The notes: generated by a model from the sequence alone, not told the origin. A stretch of DNA of 64,000 nt from Burkholderia sp. SRS-46 (GCF_004343775.1 NZ_PTXL01000007.1:186001-250000), one strand, 5' to 3'; counted from the first letter of the stretch, positions 1 to 6,080 are shown. Numbers and translations: made by a program.

Positions 1-692
1 ATGGCGACCTCATCGCGCGAACCGACGATGACCAGTTCACCGCCGCGCGCCTGAACGCCACCCGCGACCGGTTGAGCCACAGGCACGCTATTCGGCACCG
101 CAGCCGGTGCGCCCGGCACTTGCACGGCACCAGCCGCGTCGCCAACGACCGGAGCAATGGATACCGGCGGCAGCATCGAGCGCGCGCCAATCAGCGGCTC
201 CACCAGCTCGCGTAATTCGCTGGCCCTCCGGTATCGCGGTTTGTACACGTACACATCGCGATCCGCTTTCGCGAGCACGGCACCGGGCTTTCTCATCACG
301 TAATCGACGCCGTTTTTGGTGACCACCTGAAAGCCGAGCGAATCAAGGAAATCCACCATCACCTCGCGCACGTCGCGGCTCTGATCGTCCAGGCGGAATG
401 ACACAAGACGAGTGTCGGTCAGCACGTCGGGACCGAGCACGTACGGCGTGCGCATCGCGTCCTGATAGATCAGATCGACCACCTGCGCCACCGTCACGAA
501 CCGCAGATCAAACGCCGTCCCGCGAACGTGCTTGAGCGGCATGAGCGGTTGCGGCGCAGGCACGGGCGGCACGGATGCCGCGACGGCCAAACTCGCGTCA
601 GCCGGTAGCGTCGGCAACGGTGGAACCGAACCGGCCGCATGCACCCACCCCGACAGCATCAACGCGCCAAGCAGCGCACCACATCGCGTCAT
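1..692 (-). CDS. Phage secretin (pIV-like), N-terminal part
   Basis: N-terminal 230 codons of an outer-membrane secretin; the C-terminal pore domain lies beyond the window edge. The reading frame is open from the ATG at 692 to base 1. The protein starts with a short signal peptide (MTRCGALLGALMLSGWVHAA). It continues with an N0-like domain (FDLRFVTVAQVVDLIYQDAM, then YVLGPDVLTDTRLVSFRLDD) and a second N-domain segment ending at GGELVIVGSRDEVA, which is typical of GspD/PilQ/pIV proteins. In filamentous phages this protein forms the channel through which virions are extruded. Its ATG overlaps the stop of the Zot gene (ATGA), so the two are translationally coupled, matching the gene I to gene IV order of Ff phages. 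The call rests on this N-terminal pattern and on context. Confidence 0.82.
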   Translation of the reverse strand, partial: MTRCGALLGALMLSGWVHAAGSVPPLPTLPADASLAVAASVPPVPAPQPLMPLKHVRGTAFDLRFVTVAQVVDLIYQDAMRTPYVLGPDVLTDTRLVSFRLDDQSRDVREVMVDFLDSLGFQVVTKNGVDYVMRKPGAVLAKADRDVYVYKPRYRRASELRELVEPLIGARSMLPPVSIAPVVGDAAGAVQVPGAPAAVPNSVPVAQPVAGGVQARGGELVIVGSRDEVA

Positions 693-1597
693 CTCACACC
701 CCCGTTTCGTTCTGTTTTTCCGCCCTGCACGCCTGTCCATCCGCTCGCCGTCTTTCCGTCAACTTCACCGACCAGACGCACGCCCTCACCGCGAAATTCA
801 GACGCCGGAACCGCGCGCAGTCGGCTATCCGCGCCCACCACCACGACATAGGCCGCCCCGGCCACCGCGTAACGCCCCGCCACTCGCCACTCAGCCGACT
901 TGCTCGCATCCGTTGGACGGGCGGCCGTCGTCGGTTGTGACGCCGCAACCGGCCCCGCTACCGTCGTAGCCGGCGCAGCGCCGAAGCCTTCATGCGCCTT
1001 GTGATAAATCTTCACGGCCAGCACGATGAACACGAGCAGAGCAACTGGAATGACATACAGCGCCTTGGGGATCACCGCCTGCTTTTTCGTGTGCACTTCG
1101 GCGCTCGTATAGAGCTTGAACACCTCGCGCGGATACGACCATTGACGCTTCACCGCGTCTTTCAGGCTGCTAGGGTTGTGGCAGTGGTCCCATTCGTACA
1201 GCATCGCGCGCTTGAGGCCGAACAGGTTGCGCACGTGGACATGCCGGCCGACGAGATCGCGCACCGTTTTGCTGATGCGCTGCGGATGCTGCGTGATGAT
1301 GATGAAGTCAACGCCCATGTGTCGATGCACGTGCAGTTGCTCGACGTCCGGCGTTGGCTTTTGGCTTGCGGTCGTCGGCGGATAGATGCGCTGCGCCTCA
1401 TCGATGACGATCAGATCGTGCGCCTGCGCGTTCACATGCCATTGCCGCAACCACGGTTCGTCAATCTCGACGTGCTCGACGGCAAGGTCGCGAATGCCAT
1501 CAACCAGCACGCGACGCCCCCTCGCAAGCTTCGTCAACAACCACACCGCATACAGCGTCTTGCCGCTACCCGGCACCCCCGTAATCAGCGTGATCAT
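689..1597 (-). CDS. zot: Zot / pI-like phage assembly ATPase
   Basis: A 302-residue inner-membrane assembly ATPase of the zonular occludens toxin (Zot)/pI family, which drives virion assembly and extrusion with the secretin. A Walker A motif (GVPGSGKT) is at residues 7-14 and a Walker B (LIVIDEAQ) at 62-69. IITQHP near residue 100 resembles the sensor region. A single membrane segment spans about 179-197 (LYVIPVALLVFIVLAVKIY), and an Ala/Pro/Thr-rich tail follows, as expected for a cytoplasmic ATPase with a periplasmic C-terminus. I chose the ATG at 1597 because the Walker A follows at the usual distance and because it overlaps the upstream pVI stop by 4 bp (ATGA). A longer upstream frame exists but is low-complexity Arg-rich sequence opposite pVI. 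Confidence 0.93.
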   Translation of the reverse strand: MITLITGVPGSGKTLYAVWLLTKLARGRRVLVDGIRDLAVEHVEIDEPWLRQWHVNAQAHDLIVIDEAQRIYPPTTASQKPTPDVEQLHVHRHMGVDFIIITQHPQRISKTVRDLVGRHVHVRNLFGLKRAMLYEWDHCHNPSSLKDAVKRQWSYPREVFKLYTSAEVHTKKQAVIPKALYVIPVALLVFIVLAVKIYHKAHEGFGAAPATTVAGPVAASQPTTAARPTDASKSAEWRVAGRYAVAGAAYVVVVGADSRLRAVPASEFRGEGVRLVGEVDGKTASGWTGVQGGKTERNGGVR

Positions 1598-1875
1598 TTG
1601 CTGAACACCATTTTCGTTGTCGACGTGAGCAGGTAGAACGACACGCGGGCCGACAGGCCCCCAAGCACGTATGCGATGCCGTCGCCGACGCCGCCCAGCG
1701 CAAGCACGTTCGCGATATCGGCCGCCAGCCCGCCAACGCTCGCAGTCATCCACTGAATCACTTGATTCAGCGCCAAGTCGATACCGGTCACCGTCAGGAA
1801 GCCGATGCCGAGCGCCACCAGTACGCGCGTGACGATCGGACCAACCAGCGATACAAGCAGGGTCGCCCAGCTCAT
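1594..1875 (-). CDS. Minor coat protein pVI-like (DUF2523 type)
   Basis: A 93-residue very hydrophobic protein with about three membrane segments (near residues 3-20, 22-42 and 50-75). It is like the DUF2523/pVI minor coat proteins that sit beside pIII at the virion tip. No catalytic motifs are present. It lies between the pIII-like and Zot genes and overlaps both by 4 bp, the normal position of gene VI. The start ATG at 1875 overlaps the pIII stop. The function is assigned mainly from hydrophobicity, length and position. Confidence 0.8.
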   Translation of the reverse strand: MSWATLLVSLVGPIVTRVLVALGIGFLTVTGIDLALNQVIQWMTASVGGLAADIANVLALGGVGDGIAYVLGGLSARVSFYLLTSTTKMVFSK

Positions 1876-3482
1876 GCCATTAGCCCCATAACGAAGATCA
1901 GACCCGCGCCAAGCGCCGACAGCAACAGCACCAGCGGCCGCAGCTTCACAGCAAAATCGCAGATCGGTTGATAGCTGAACGACAGGCGCGCGTCGAACAC
2001 GACGACCTCATAGGGTTGCGGGCAAACGCCGTTATTCAGGCCGATCGAGATCGGTGACAGCGACACGCCCTTCGAATCGCGCTTCACGTCCACATCATTC
2101 GCACTACCGAGGGGTGCGCAACCGGATGCGTCAGGATGCTGGGCGCACACGTCAGGCGGCGGCAGCGGTTTGCCGCCACCATCCCCGGGGTTCGTACCGG
2201 TGCCGGGGCTTGTGCCGGTGCCGGGGCTTGTGCCGGTGCCGGGGTTCGTGCCAGTACCGGGGTTCGTGCCGGTACCGGGGTTCGTGCCGGTGCCGGGGTT
2301 CGTGCCAGTGCCCGGGTTCGTGCCGGTGCCGGGGTTCGTGCCGGTCCCAGGGTTCGTGCCGGTGCCGGGGTTCGTACCGGTGCCAGGGCTCGTGCCAGCG
2401 CCCGGATTGCCGTTTGGAACCGGAAGCCTCATCGACCCACCGCCCGGACTCACCGACGAGAACTCGCCCACGTTCGGAACCCATCCGGGATTCTGCCGAT
2501 TCCAGTCGCTCACATCGTCCGCGCTAATCGGATAGGCCGGATCGTATGGCACGCCCTGGTAGCCCGGCTGAGAGCTTGCCTGTTTCCATAGCTCGTTCGC
2601 GAGCGCCGCGACAATCTTCGGATTGATCGGCAACGACCGCTCCGCATCCGGCAACGACTTCACAGCGTCCTCTACGGATTGTGGTGGACGCCCTTGGTCG
2701 CGGTAGTTCGCCTCACGCGAGCATTTCGGATATATATCGCTGAGGTAAGCGGTCATTCGGCTTCCCCCGGTAGCGATAACATCTGCCGGCAATTCATTCA
2801 CGCGAAACTGACTGTAATCACTGTAAAAGCCGCGGCGGGGCCCTACTTGATTAGGATCGGGCCAGCAACTAGAGCCGCTCGCAGTACCTGTACATGCGAA
2901 GTAAAACGTAACAAAGCCAGTCGTCGGGCAAGGTGCGTTCGCGTTCCCCGTCGCCTGAGTCACGTCCTCAATCGTGAGCGACGGCTTGCTGGGAAACAGC
3001 CAGCGAATCGCACCGTTGAGCCCAATCTGCACCGCCGTGCCGACGACAGCACCGATCGCAGCGCACACAGCAACGCCCACAAATCCAGTTCCATACGAGC
3101 AGGCGGCTGTTACTACCCCGCCCGCCATCGTCCCGCCCACGCCGGTAATGACGTTGATATGCTTAATCGTCGCTTCCGCTACTGCGCCCAGGACGTCATG
3201 CCCCCGCTTCGCCTCTGTCGCAGCAATCACACCCGCTAACTGCATCGAGGCACGCGATTCCGTCTCGACCACAATTCGATCAACCGGTGTAGTCGAATCC
3301 GTAGCCTCGACAATGCGATCGAGTGCCCCGTTCGGTTTGGCTGTCGTCCCCGGCTCCATAACGACGTTTCCGCGCGTATCGAAGCGAACAGCCGCCTTAG
3401 GCGCCGGTGCCGGACCAGCCGCATTAGCCGTCGCAAACGTAGCGAACAGCAACGCCACGATGACAAAGTGAATAAGCCTCAT
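1872..3482 (-). CDS. Minor coat/adsorption protein, pIII-like (TspB type)
   Basis: A 536-residue envelope-anchored protein in the gene III position, so it probably adsorbs to the host receptor and caps the virion. Residues 1-22 are a signal peptide ending in TANAA. Residues 111-155 are a Gly/Ala-rich hydrophobic region. A Cys-containing globular part follows (Cys at about 185, 197, 206 and 254). Residues 359-432 are a flexible linker of GTGTNP-type repeats. The C-terminal domain has CAQHPDASGC and CPQPYEVVVF, and ends in a membrane anchor (LVLLLSALGAGLIFVMGLMA). The HPD/Cys pattern and linker resemble neisserial TspB-type phage proteins. The ATG at 3482 was chosen because it begins the signal peptide and overlaps the preceding 24-codon frame. 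Confidence 0.85.
   Translation of the reverse strand: MRLIHFVIVALLFATFATANAAGPAPAPKAAVRFDTRGNVVMEPGTTAKPNGALDRIVEATDSTTPVDRIVVETESRASMQLAGVIAATEAKRGHDVLGAVAEATIKHINVITGVGGTMAGGVVTAACSYGTGFVGVAVCAAIGAVVGTAVQIGLNGAIRWLFPSKPSLTIEDVTQATGNANAPCPTTGFVTFYFACTGTASGSSCWPDPNQVGPRRGFYSDYSQFRVNELPADVIATGGSRMTAYLSDIYPKCSREANYRDQGRPPQSVEDAVKSLPDAERSLPINPKIVAALANELWKQASSQPGYQGVPYDPAYPISADDVSDWNRQNPGWVPNVGEFSSVSPGGGSMRLPVPNGNPGAGTSPGTGTNPGTGTNPGTGTNPGTGTNPGTGTNPGTGTNPGTGTNPGTGTNPGTGTSPGTGTSPGTGTNPGDGGGKPLPPPDVCAQHPDASGCAPLGSANDVDVKRDSKGVSLSPISIGLNNGVCPQPYEVVVFDARLSFSYQPICDFAVKLRPLVLLLSALGAGLIFVMGLMA
2187..2408 (-). repeat. 18-bp coding tandem repeat in pIII linker
   Basis: About twelve head-to-tail copies of an 18-bp unit encode Gly-Thr-Gly-Thr-Asn/Ser-Pro, giving a 74-residue unstructured linker in the pIII-like protein. 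Copies differ mostly at synonymous or Asn/Ser positions. Such a tract can change length by slippage or recombination without shifting the frame. Confidence 0.9.
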
Positions 3483-3553
3483 GACATCAATATCAAACCG
3501 GCCGTGTACAGGGTGACGACAGTCACCACGAACTCGATGTAGTACTGAATCAC
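3479..3553 (-). CDS. Tiny hydrophobic peptide, pVII/pIX-like candidate
   Basis: A 24-codon frame with a GTG start that begins 2 bases after the stop of the preceding gene and overlaps the pIII start by 4 bp. The product (starting VIQYYIEFVVTVV and ending GLILMS) is one membrane-spanning segment with an acidic residue near the N-terminus. Ff phage pVII and pIX are similar 32-33-residue hydrophobic peptides. It exactly fills the gap between two phage genes and keeps the coupled-overlap pattern, which is the main support. It could be a chance frame, and the GTG start is a choice by position. Confidence 0.5.
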   Translation of the reverse strand: MIQYYIEFVVTVVTLYTAGLILMS

Positions 3554-3555
3554 GA

Positions 3556-3828
3556 TCAACTCTCCGAAGCGGAATCCACAAACCGACGCAGCGCGCGCAG
3601 GCCGAACGCCATCGCCAACACCAGAAGCACCGCACCACCCACCGCCAATCCCGCCTCGATGCCACCCGGGACAGGTGCATCGCCGGTTGCCCCGTCGCCG
3701 ACGAGCGTCAGGTGCGCGATCTGCTGCACTCCGGCCGAGCCATCCGACAACGTGCACGGAATTTGAGCGCTTGACGCGGCGGCACCGAAGGCTGCGCCAC
3801 ACACCACTACGTCTATGCCCTGCGCCAT
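3556..3828 (-). CDS. Small membrane coat-like phage protein
   Basis: A 90-residue protein of unknown detailed function. It has an Ala-rich N-terminus, two Cys residues in the first half (positions 10 and 25), a Gly/Pro-rich centre, and one membrane helix near residues 58-78 (GLAVGGAVLLVLAMAFGL). A basic LRALRR stretch follows, and the tail is acidic. The helix-then-basic layout is that of filamentous coat or minor coat proteins. The ATG at 3828 is preceded by a strong GGAGGGGG ribosome site. An in-frame upstream start would lie inside the terminator hairpin at 3847-3874, so it was rejected. It follows the major coat gene directly. Confidence 0.75.
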   Translation of the reverse strand: MAQGIDVVVCGAAFGAAASSAQIPCTLSDGSAGVQQIAHLTLVGDGATGDAPVPGGIEAGLAVGGAVLLVLAMAFGLRALRRFVDSASES

Positions 3829-3841
3829 ACCCCCTCCAATG

Positions 3842-3874
3842 AAAAACCCCCGGCGTGCCAAGGCATACCGGGGG
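3842..3874 (-). terminator. Intrinsic terminator after the major coat gene
   Basis: On the minus strand a hairpin with 13-bp arms and two mismatches (3847-3859 against 3862-3874, GC-rich base) is followed directly by five T residues (3842-3846). It lies 18 bp after the pVIII-like stop, the position of the known attenuating terminator after Ff gene VIII. It would let the major coat message greatly exceed the downstream minor coat messages. Confidence 0.88.
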
Positions 3875-3891
3875 CCTGTCGTGCCGCTCGA

Positions 3892-4101
3892 TCAGCGACC
3901 GATGAAGCTGCGCACCGTGCGGTAACCGAACGTCACCGCCGCCAGCGCGAGCACCGCAGTGCCGACGAGAACGACGTTCGGGCCGATGCCGTTGATCGCG
4001 CTCACGACCCCCGACACGTCCATCGCCGGCGTACCCTCGCCCGCTGCGAATGCGCCCGCGCTTGCGATCGCCGTAGCTGCTGCTGCAAACAGTTTCTTCA
4101 T
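3892..4101 (-). CDS. Major coat protein pVIII-like
   Basis: A 69-residue precursor of the filamentous major capsid protein. It starts MKKLFAAAATAIASAGAFAA, a classical signal peptide with likely cleavage after AFA, giving a mature chain of about 50 residues. The mature part has a short acidic/amphipathic N-terminus (GEGTPAMDVS) and a membrane helix (VVLVGTAVLALAAVTFGY). Its C-terminus is basic (RTVRSFIGR) and would contact phage DNA. A GAGAGAAAG ribosome site precedes the ATG. It is followed by an intrinsic terminator and preceded by a leader element also found before the gpV gene. Confidence 0.93.
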   Translation of the reverse strand: MKKLFAAAATAIASAGAFAAGEGTPAMDVSGVVSAINGIGPNVVLVGTAVLALAAVTFGYRTVRSFIGR

Positions 4102-4135
4102 GTTCTTTCTCTCTCAGGTTCCGGCCCAATCAGAA

Positions 4136-4161
4136 AGAGCCGTTCGCGCGGGCCAGATGCG
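4136..4161 (-). repeat. Leader element copy 1 (before major coat gene)
   Basis: A 26-bp segment 35-60 bp upstream of the pVIII-like ATG that matches 4527-4554 upstream of the gpV gene. Both start AGAGCCGTTC and end GGGCCANATGCG on the plus strand, with only the middle differing. It is probably a shared promoter, leader or processing signal. Confidence 0.7.
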
Positions 4162-4184
4162 AACAGCCCGAATTCCTTGACGGA

Positions 4185-4487
4185 TTACGAAGCGGCGGAC
4201 GCAGCAGCCTTGGCAGTCGGTCGACCGAACGGCACAAGCGACACGATGCGCGGCTCAAGCTTGCCCTCCATCGACTGTTGCAGCGCGAATTCCGCGAGAT
4301 ACTCGCCAGTCGGGGAGTCTTTCAGCGCAGCCGGCAGATTGATCGTGCCGACGAGGATTTGCTTGCCCTCCGTGCTCTCCTGCTCCAGCACGCATTGCGC
4401 CGTGTGGATTTCCCACGGCTGGCCGGTGCGCTTCGAAATGCCACCGCGCTGGATCACTTGGAGAATGGTCAACTTTTGCTTGTTCAT
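4185..4487 (-). CDS. Phage single-stranded DNA-binding protein (gpV-like)
   Basis: A 100-residue helix-destabilising protein of the inovirus gene V type. It coats nascent single-stranded phage DNA and hands it to the membrane assembly machine. The N-terminal stretch KLTILQVIQRGGISKRTGQP and the segment beginning PWEIHTAQCVLE fit the gpV OB-fold family. An Ala-rich tail (TAKAAASAAS) replaces an acidic one. AAGGAACC lies 5 bp before the ATG at 4487. It is upstream of the major coat gene, as in Ff phages. Confidence 0.85.
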   Translation of the reverse strand: MNKQKLTILQVIQRGGISKRTGQPWEIHTAQCVLEQESTEGKQILVGTINLPAALKDSPTGEYLAEFALQQSMEGKLEPRIVSLVPFGRPTAKAAASAAS

Positions 4488-4526
4488 CTCGGTTCCTTGA
4501 TTTTAGGACTACTACTTGTGATGAAT

Positions 4527-4554
4527 AGAGCCGTTCAGGCTCGGGCCATATGCG
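4527..4554 (-). repeat. Leader element copy 2 (before gpV gene)
   Basis: Second copy (28 bp) of the element at 4136-4161, placed 40-67 bp upstream of the gpV ATG. On the minus strand this copy also contains a small hairpin GAGCC-TGAAC-GGCTC. The surrounding 4488-4646 stretch holds no other convincing gene. Confidence 0.7.
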
Positions 4555-4646
4555 CGACGGACGCGCTAGAACTTGAAAAAGGTGGACGCTAGGTCAGCCG
4601 TCCACAAAACACCGTGTCATCCGAGGGTGAGTGTCGACGCGGCACA

Positions 4647-4844
4647 CTACAGGGGAAACGGGTTGCGAGACTGGGAGACTTCCACCGGGACCAGCGTACA
4701 GAGGTCCGGTTTGCGCCCCGCCCGCAGCAGCTTGGCGCGGGCCTTTTCGCGAGCACCCTCGACGCCCCGGGCGCTCACATCGATGACGGCAACGCGGTTG
4801 TTACCGCACTGCGTATAGGCATGAACTTGGTATTTCGGCACCAC
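4647..4844 (-). CDS. Small phage protein of unknown function
   Basis: A 65-residue basic protein that I do not recognise. It has a Tyr/Val-rich beta-like start (PKYQVHAYTQCGNNRVAVID), a basic helix (GAREKARAKLLRAGRKPD) and a short tail. The GTG start at 4844 is chosen because GGGAGGG lies 2-8 bp upstream and no ATG is available in frame near it. It is on the coding strand between the Rep-like and gpV genes, where small accessory or regulatory genes are usual in inoviruses. The alternating pattern suggests a small alpha/beta domain, but no function can be given. Confidence 0.6.
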   Translation of the reverse strand: MVPKYQVHAYTQCGNNRVAVIDVSARGVEGAREKARAKLLRAGRKPDLCTLVPVEVSQSRNPFPL

Positions 4845-4928
4845 TCACCCTCCCCATGTTTCAGCGCAGTGCTGCGGACCTACTACGCTATATTGATAGG
4901 TTCACCAACCACCGCTCCAAGATTCGAA

Positions 4929-5192
4929 ATGACTCGCACCTCTATTGCCAGAATCGTCGTTGGTAGTGCTGGACTAGACATCGATGAGAACGACGACGAC
5001 ATCGCCCAAGCTTGGGACTTCCTCGACTCGCAGATCCGGCAGCACGAAAGCGACGTGGCCATTGCATTCGTCCGCGACGACGGTGAGGTGTTTGGCACCC
5101 TTTTGGATCTTGGCGGTTTCCATTGCTATACCGAGACCAAGAGCCAATTCCGGGCGTATCTCAAGCGCCTCCAGTTCTACAACTTCGATTAA
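4929..5192 (+). CDS. Acidic 87-residue phage protein of unknown function
   Basis: Encoded against the direction of the phage block. The product is acidic, with DIDENDDDIAQAWDFLDSQI near residues 16-35 followed by beta-rich segments (VAIAFVRDDGEVFGTLLDLG). It ends in an amphipathic basic/aromatic tail (AYLKRLQFYNFD). The balanced composition argues for a real gene although no family is recognised. The first ATG after the A/T-rich stretch around 4885-4905 was chosen; earlier in-frame ATGs would add implausible sequence. It converges on the Rep-like gene and their ends overlap by 4 bp. Cargo or superinfection-immunity roles are possible but unsupported. Confidence 0.6.
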   Translation: MTRTSIARIVVGSAGLDIDENDDDIAQAWDFLDSQIRQHESDVAIAFVRDDGEVFGTLLDLGGFHCYTETKSQFRAYLKRLQFYNFD

Positions 5193-5500
5193 TACAGCCG
5201 CACTTCATTAGCGAGGTAAGGCCCGAGCTTTTCGGGATCGCGTAAGCGCAGAACATGCACACCACCGTCCACCAGATTCCGCCAAAACACCCGCAACGCG
5301 CGGTAATCGACGCGGCCATCCACCGCAAAATGCAAGCTCAGCCAGCCGCTTTGGTGACGCCTCAGCCACCCCGCAGACGCAAGCCCTTGCCGCTCCAACT
5401 CAGTGCGGAACGCAAGGCAATCGCACTCTGCACGAAGTCCGTCTGTCACCGGCTGGCGATACGTCAGCGTCACCAGCCGGCCGAATCTCGTTTCCTCCAT
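5189..5500 (-). CDS. Short Rep-like protein (possible HUH replication initiator)
   Basis: A 103-residue protein heading the minus-strand phage block. RLVTLTYR near the N-terminus resembles motif 1 of rolling-circle initiators, HQSGWLSLHFAV resembles the HUH metal motif with one His replaced, and EKLGPYLANEV resembles the tyrosine motif 3. The order and spacing fit a minimal Rep domain, but the second His is missing and the chain stops just after motif 3, far short of the 300-400 residues usual for gpII-type proteins. The ATG at 5500 has GGGGGAG upstream; a frame back to 5578 is open. The family call is tentative. Confidence 0.5.
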   Translation of the reverse strand: MEETRFGRLVTLTYRQPVTDGLRAECDCLAFRTELERQGLASAGWLRRHQSGWLSLHFAVDGRVDYRALRVFWRNLVDGGVHVLRLRDPEKLGPYLANEVRLY

Positions 5501-5581
5501 CACTCCCCCGCTTGGTTGTGATCCGGCCCCGCCAGCGCGGGGTTTACCTTTCCCAGCAGCCTGATAGACTGCGGACATTCA

Positions 5582-5637
5582 CGGAAACCGTAAATTTCCG
5601 GTTTCCGCAAATTCTATTTCCGGTTTCCGGAAAACGC
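5582..5637. promoter_or_regulatory. Operator cluster between divergent phage genes
   Basis: A perfect inverted repeat CGGAAACCG (5582-5590) and CGGTTTCCG (5599-5607) is followed by a further CGGTTTCCG at 5621-5629, which runs into a near-palindromic GGAAAACG half. Three copies of a 9-bp half-site lie just upstream of the XRE-like gene and behind the start of the Rep-like gene. They are therefore the likely binding sites of the HTH regulator. Confidence 0.7.
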
Positions 5638-5649
5638 AAGGGGTTTTGT

Positions 5650-6069
5650 ATGAACGTTGCTGATTTGATCGACCAAGCGAAGCAAGCGACCAACTCGCTT
5701 GGCGTGGTTGCCGAGAAGCTCGGCAAGAGCCAGAGCCGCATTAGCGAGTGGAAGAAAGGGGTAGGCAAGCCGTCGGCAACGGACATCATGCTGATGGCCG
5801 AAATGGCTGGCCTGCCGCCGTTGGAAACGCTCGCGCAAGTAGAAAGCCAACTTGATGCGGACCGCGCATCGGTCTGGCAACGTGCTTTGGGGAACCTGCG
5901 TGCGGCGGGCGTAGCGGCGACTGTGGTGCTTGGCGCTACCGCCGTGGTGAGTTTGACTTCAAAACCGGCTGACGCGGCTGAAAAAACCCAAGAAAACAAA
6001 GACTTGGCGCGCCCGGCTGGGATCGAACCAGCAACCCCTGCCTTCGGAGGGCAGTACTCTATCCATTGA
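5650..6069 (+). CDS. XRE-type phage regulator (DUF3693-like)
   Basis: A 139-residue protein with an N-terminal helix-turn-helix (residues about 8-45, including LGVVAEKLGKSQSRISEWKK), matching small phage regulators annotated as DUF3693. A linker and a hydrophobic segment follow near residues 84-100 (AAGVAATVVLGATAVVSL). The last 20 or so residues (ARPAGIEPATPAF and onward) are the antisense translation of the tRNA-Arg gene, and the stop lies inside the tRNA. The ATG at 5650 directly follows the operator cluster, which implies autoregulation. The tail is an attachment-site artefact of position and probably not functional. Confidence 0.8.
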   Translation: MNVADLIDQAKQATNSLGVVAEKLGKSQSRISEWKKGVGKPSATDIMLMAEMAGLPPLETLAQVESQLDADRASVWQRALGNLRAAGVAATVVLGATAVVSLTSKPADAAEKTQENKDLARPAGIEPATPAFGGQYSIH

Positions 6070-6080
6070 GCTACGGGCGC
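6005..6080 (-). tRNA. tRNA-Arg (anticodon CCG), prophage attachment site
   Basis: A complete 76-nt cloverleaf with encoded CCA. The acceptor GCGCCCG pairs with CGGGCGC, the anticodon stem CTGCC/GGCAG encloses loop CTCCGAA (anticodon CCG, reading CGG), and the T-stem GCTGG/CCAGC encloses TTCGATC. The prophage lies on its 3-prime side, the usual integration side for tRNA-targeting elements, so the 3-prime half was probably restored by the phage core sequence. Confidence 0.95.

Larger units (their letters stand above)
1..6069. mobile_element. Filamentous (inovirus-type) prophage, right arm, partial
   Basis: A compact run of filamentous-phage morphogenesis genes on the minus strand (Rep-like, gpV, pVIII, small coat proteins, pIII/TspB, pVI, Zot, secretin) ends against the 3-prime side of a tRNA-Arg gene at 6005-6080. 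The order V, VIII, III, VI, I, IV is the Ff-type modular order, and the last four frames overlap by 4 bp. The right boundary is inferred from the plus-strand regulator gene running into the tRNA. The left boundary, and any integrase or second att site, lie outside the window. No integrase, transposase or resolvase is seen in the visible part, so the mode of integration is undetermined. The intergenic DNA is less GC-rich than the flanking chromosome. Confidence 0.88.

Noticed and set aside
2187-2408. Possible CRISPR array or microsatellite
   Set aside because: Units are contiguous 18-mers without spacers, in frame with the pIII-like protein, so this is a coding repeat.
4614-4928. Long N-terminal extension of the 87-residue plus-strand phage gene
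   Set aside because: The extension overlaps the minus-strand GTG-started gene and has biased composition. Plausible protein sequence starts only at the ATG at 4929.
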